A stretch of DNA of 64,000 bases from Hymenobacter siberiensis. GTDB lineage: Bacteria > Bacteroidota > Bacteroidia > Cytophagales > Hymenobacteraceae. The notes beneath the pieces were generated by a model. That model did no database searches and was not told the origin of the DNA. It was given only the letters and a program-made list of their open reading frames with translations. Shown here in pieces: positions 61,874-64,000 of the stretch (positions are counted from its first letter, which is position 1; each line of letters opens with the position of its first letter). The translations under genes were made by a program, and so were the position numbers. The stretch spans positions 2,604,001 to 2,668,000 of the forward strand of contig NZ_JAHLZZ010000001.1 of the NCBI RefSeq assembly GCF_018967845.1, written 5' to 3'.

Positions 61874-62998
61874 TTAGACGTAGTTATTAAGCATCACCGG
61901 CATCACCAGCATCAGGATGCTTTCGTTGTCGTCGGGGGTGGTGGGCATGAGGAGGCCGGCGCGGTTGGGCGTGCTCAGCTCCAGGGTGATTTCCTCGGAG
62001 TCGATGTTCGAGAGCATTTCCTTTAAGAAACGGGCGTTGAAGCCAATTTCCATGTCCTCGCCGTCGTACTGGCAAGCCAGTGTTTCCTTGGCTTCGTTGC
62101 TGAAATCGAGGTCTTCGGCCGAAACTACCAGCTCGGAGCCAGCCAGTCGCAGGCGCACTTGGTGGGTAGTCTTATTGGAATAGATGCTGATGCGACTCAC
62201 CGAACTTAGCAACTCGGCGCGGTTGATGATGAGTTTGTTGGGGTTGCTCACCGGAATCACGTTTTCGTAGTCCGGGTACCGCTCGTCAATCAGGCGGCAC
62301 ACGAGGCGCATCTGGTTGAAGGAGAAGAAGGCGTTGCTCTGATTGAACTCCATTTTCACCGGCGTGGCCTCGGAGGGCAGCGTGCCTTTCAGCAGGTTGA
62401 AGGCTTTGCGCGGGATGATGAGGTTGGCGGTCTGGCCGGCGCCCACGTCCTGGCGGCGGTAGCGCAGCAGGCGGTGCCCGTCGGTGGCCACGAAGGTCAC
62501 CTGCGAGTCGGCCAGCTGCACTAGAATACCGGTCATGGCCGGGCGCAGCTCGTCGGTGCTCACCGCGAAGATAGTTTTGTTGATGGCCCGGGCCAGCGAC
62601 GACGACGGCATCTCAATTGGCGAAGAGCCTTTCACCACCGGCACGCGGGGGAAATCGGCGGCATTCTCGCCGGCTAACTTGTAGCGGCCATTGGCCGAGC
62701 TGATTTCGATGGTGTAGGTTTCCTCGTCCAGCGTGAAGGTGACGGGCTGGTCGGGCAGGTTCTTGAGGGTGTCGAGCAGGATGCGGGCGGGCGCGGCAAT
62801 GCGGCCGGTGTCGCGGGCCTCCACGGGCAGCTCGGTAATCATGCTCGTCTCCAGGTCGGAGGCGGTGATGGTGAGCTTACCGGCCTCAATCTCAAAGAGA
62901 AAGTTCTCCAGAATGGGCACCACGGGGTTGTTCGTGACCACGCCGTTGATGCTTTGCAGCTGCTTGAGCAGCGCGGAGGATGATACGATGAATTTCAT
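61874..62998 (-). CDS. dnaN: DNA polymerase III beta subunit (sliding clamp)
   Basis: 374 aa. Three clamp domains: MKFIVSSSALLKQLQSINGVVTNNPVVPILENFLFEI, LARAINKTIFAVSTDELRPAMTGILVQL, FLKEMLSNIDSEEITLELSTPNRAGLLMP with the C-terminal MLVMPVMLNNYV. It encircles DNA and holds the polymerase. It is preceded by an exact -7 box. gldC follows. Confidence 0.98.
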   Translation of the reverse strand: MKFIVSSSALLKQLQSINGVVTNNPVVPILENFLFEIEAGKLTITASDLETSMITELPVEARDTGRIAAPARILLDTLKNLPDQPVTFTLDEETYTIEISSANGRYKLAGENAADFPRVPVVKGSSPIEMPSSSLARAINKTIFAVSTDELRPAMTGILVQLADSQVTFVATDGHRLLRYRRQDVGAGQTANLIIPRKAFNLLKGTLPSEATPVKMEFNQSNAFFSFNQMRLVCRLIDERYPDYENVIPVSNPNKLIINRAELLSSVSRISIYSNKTTHQVRLRLAGSELVVSAEDLDFSNEAKETLACQYDGEDMEIGFNARFLKEMLSNIDSEEITLELSTPNRAGLLMPTTPDDNESILMLVMPVMLNNYV

Positions 62999-63030
62999 GG
63001 TGCGAGGGGAGGGCTAGGAATAAGGGAGGG

Positions 63031-63038
63031 CAAAGATA
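63031..63038 (-). promoter_or_regulatory. -7 box TATCTTTG of dnaN
   Basis: CAAAGATA on plus; exact TAnnTTTG, 32 nt before the dnaN ATG. Confidence 0.65.
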
Positions 63039-63135
63039 CGGGGCAGGGTTGGGCTTTGGAAGGGGCGTGGTGAGCAGCTTAAGCTTCTTTCGAAGCAACT
63101 TCTTACATTGGCCGAAACAAAGCCCAATGAGTCAT

Positions 63136-63144
63136 GCTGAAGAC
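63136..63144. repeat. Predicted target duplication (GCTGAAGAC) of the third IS4-family element
   Basis: The nine bases before the left inverted repeat. The partner copy would lie outside the window, about 1.2 kb from the left end. Confidence 0.5.
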
Positions 63145-64000
63145 TACTCTACCCTACTATTTTTAGTAGTTGATTTCGAGCAAGTTGTCTCGTAGTGCAG
63201 TTTAGCAGCGTTTCAACCAGGCGGGCCAACGGGTCATCGGGCCGGGTTAGCGGACGGGTGAGTTGGCGGAGGAGGTTGAGGCCGTGACGAGCCAGGCTGG
63301 CGGCCCGGTAGCCGTGCTTCTTGCGGGCAATGGGGTGGCGGCCGCCGTGGGCGGCTGCGCCCACGCCCAGGCAGAAGGCGTAGGCCAGGCTGACGAGGGC
63401 CACGAGTTTGCGCAGCTTTTGCAAGCAGCGCAAGTGGGTGGCTTCCAGGTTGAAACCCCGGCCTTTCAGGTTTTGGAAGCACTGCTCAATCGTCCACCGC
63501 TTGGCGTAGCGTTGCGCGAGGTGGTTCAGGCCGGCCGTGGCAAACAGGTAGACGAACTCGCCCGCCGCCACGGCCTTGACCCAGGCCTGTCCCCAGACCC
63601 CGTCGACCTGTACGTGGGCGAAGCGGCGCACCTGCCCCGGCACCAGGCCCAGGTCGGCCACGGCCTGCCGGCGGCCGTCGGGGTGGGTCAGGCAGTGGTG
63701 CTTGGGCACGCGCATGACAAAATTCAGTCCGTTGTCTTTGAGCCACTTGAACCACGCATGGCCGACAAATTCCCGGTCGCCCACGACCAGGCCGATGCGG
63801 TCTTTCCCCAGCAAAGCCACGCACTTTTCGAGCACGGCGATGCGGTCGGCGGCGTTGGAGTTGCCGCTGCGGTTGTCGAGCAGCTGCCAATAAAGTGGCA
63901 CGTGGACCTCGCCCGTGCCGACGGTGACGAGCAGCACGTTGACCTGGCACTGGCCGAAGTCCCACTCCGTGCGGTCGAGGCATAAGCGCAGCTTGCCCTG
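63145..64000 (-). mobile_element. IS4-family insertion sequence, copy 3 (cut by window end)
   Basis: Same left inverted repeat TACTCTACCCTACTATTTTT as copies 1 and 2 (63145-63164). It runs off the window; full length is expected at ~1.2 kb, so the right end should fall near 64346. Confidence 0.92.
63149..64000 (-). CDS. IS4-family transposase, partial at the window edge
   Basis: The C-terminal ~283 residues are visible, including VVGDREFVGHAWF (second Asp), YAKRWTIEQCFQNLK (Glu and YREK signature) and the final KIVG, with TAG in the inverted repeat. The first Asp motif (LRLCLDRTEWDFGQ) is present at the window edge. It is very similar to copy 1 (RQAVADLGLVPGQVRRFAHV in both) and less like copy 2. 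The N-terminus lies beyond 64000. Confidence 0.93.
   Translation of the reverse strand, partial: QGKLRLCLDRTEWDFGQCQVNVLLVTVGTGEVHVPLYWQLLDNRSGNSNAADRIAVLEKCVALLGKDRIGLVVGDREFVGHAWFKWLKDNGLNFVMRVPKHHCLTHPDGRRQAVADLGLVPGQVRRFAHVQVDGVWGQAWVKAVAAGEFVYLFATAGLNHLAQRYAKRWTIEQCFQNLKGRGFNLEATHLRCLQKLRKLVALVSLAYAFCLGVGAAAHGGRHPIARKKHGYRAASLARHGLNLLRQLTRPLTRPDDPLARLVETLLNCTTRQLARNQLLKIVG

Overview
The window looks like a chromosomal segment of a high-GC member of the Bacteroidota, most likely Hymenobacter or a close relative (Cytophagales). Grounds: a type IX secretion C-terminal sorting domain protein (48174-50873), the gliding protein GldC next to dnaN, families typical of the phylum (DUF2911, DUF3078, BaiN-type flavoprotein, DACNV-type diadenylate-cyclase-like protein), Bacteroidota -7 boxes (TAnnTTTG) instead of sigma70 -10 boxes, and weak Shine-Dalgarno signals. 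No species can be fixed from sequence reading alone. No rRNA, tRNA, CRISPR or phage genes were seen.

Layout. 1-3.4 kb: housekeeping (SDR/DUF2867, DUF2911, slipin). 3.5-6.5 kb: a lipoprotein pseudogene with an in-frame amber codon and two related IS4-family elements 70 bp apart, each with a 9-bp target duplication. 6.5-12 kb: M28 peptidase, SseB-like protein, a cytochrome c / SCO / lipoprotein operon, aldo/keto reductase. 12.3-13.3 kb: an IS630-family element with a TA target, an A9 slippery site and two overlapping frames, sitting inside a dispersed repeat. 13.5-18.6 kb: DACNV/DAC protein, flavoprotein, ClC channel. 18.8-30.7 kb: two TetR regulators and a phenylacetyl-CoA catabolic cluster (paaE, an AI-2E transporter gene, paaABCD, paaG, paaH, paaZ, a paaF-like crotonase). 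30.7-43.7 kb: cytosine-deaminase-like enzyme, AddB-like Fe-S nuclease with an in-frame inverted repeat, DUF3078 protein, a P-loop ATPase truncated at a cloverleaf-like 132-bp element, a sugar oxidoreductase/aminotransferase pair, lipoprotein, GT2, FtsE and fructose-6-phosphate aldolase. 43.9-48.1 kb: SRP RNA, guaA, a class I amidotransferase, dGTPase. 48.2-61.1 kb: a T9SS cargo protein, M1 peptidase, DUF1810, DUF1361, a TPR/periplasmic-binding-fold lipoprotein-like protein, hemL, dcd and small exported proteins. 61.4-64 kb: gldC, dnaN and a third IS4-family copy cut by the window edge.

How it works together. The paa genes encode epoxidation of phenylacetyl-CoA (PaaABCE, matured with PaaD), isomerisation (PaaG), ring opening (PaaZ) and beta-oxidation (PaaF/PaaH). 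Two near-identical palindromes, one at the regulator/paaE promoter and one at the paaA promoter, suggest control by the adjacent TetR protein. The ligase (PaaK) and thiolase (PaaJ) are not in the window.

The most striking feature is how many intergenic gaps hold inverted repeats. At least ten belong to one REP-like superfamily (core GTCAT-C-GAGC...CGAAG) whose two arms match each other better than they match other copies. Others are built from different short modules, and some have entered coding sequences or supply stop codons.
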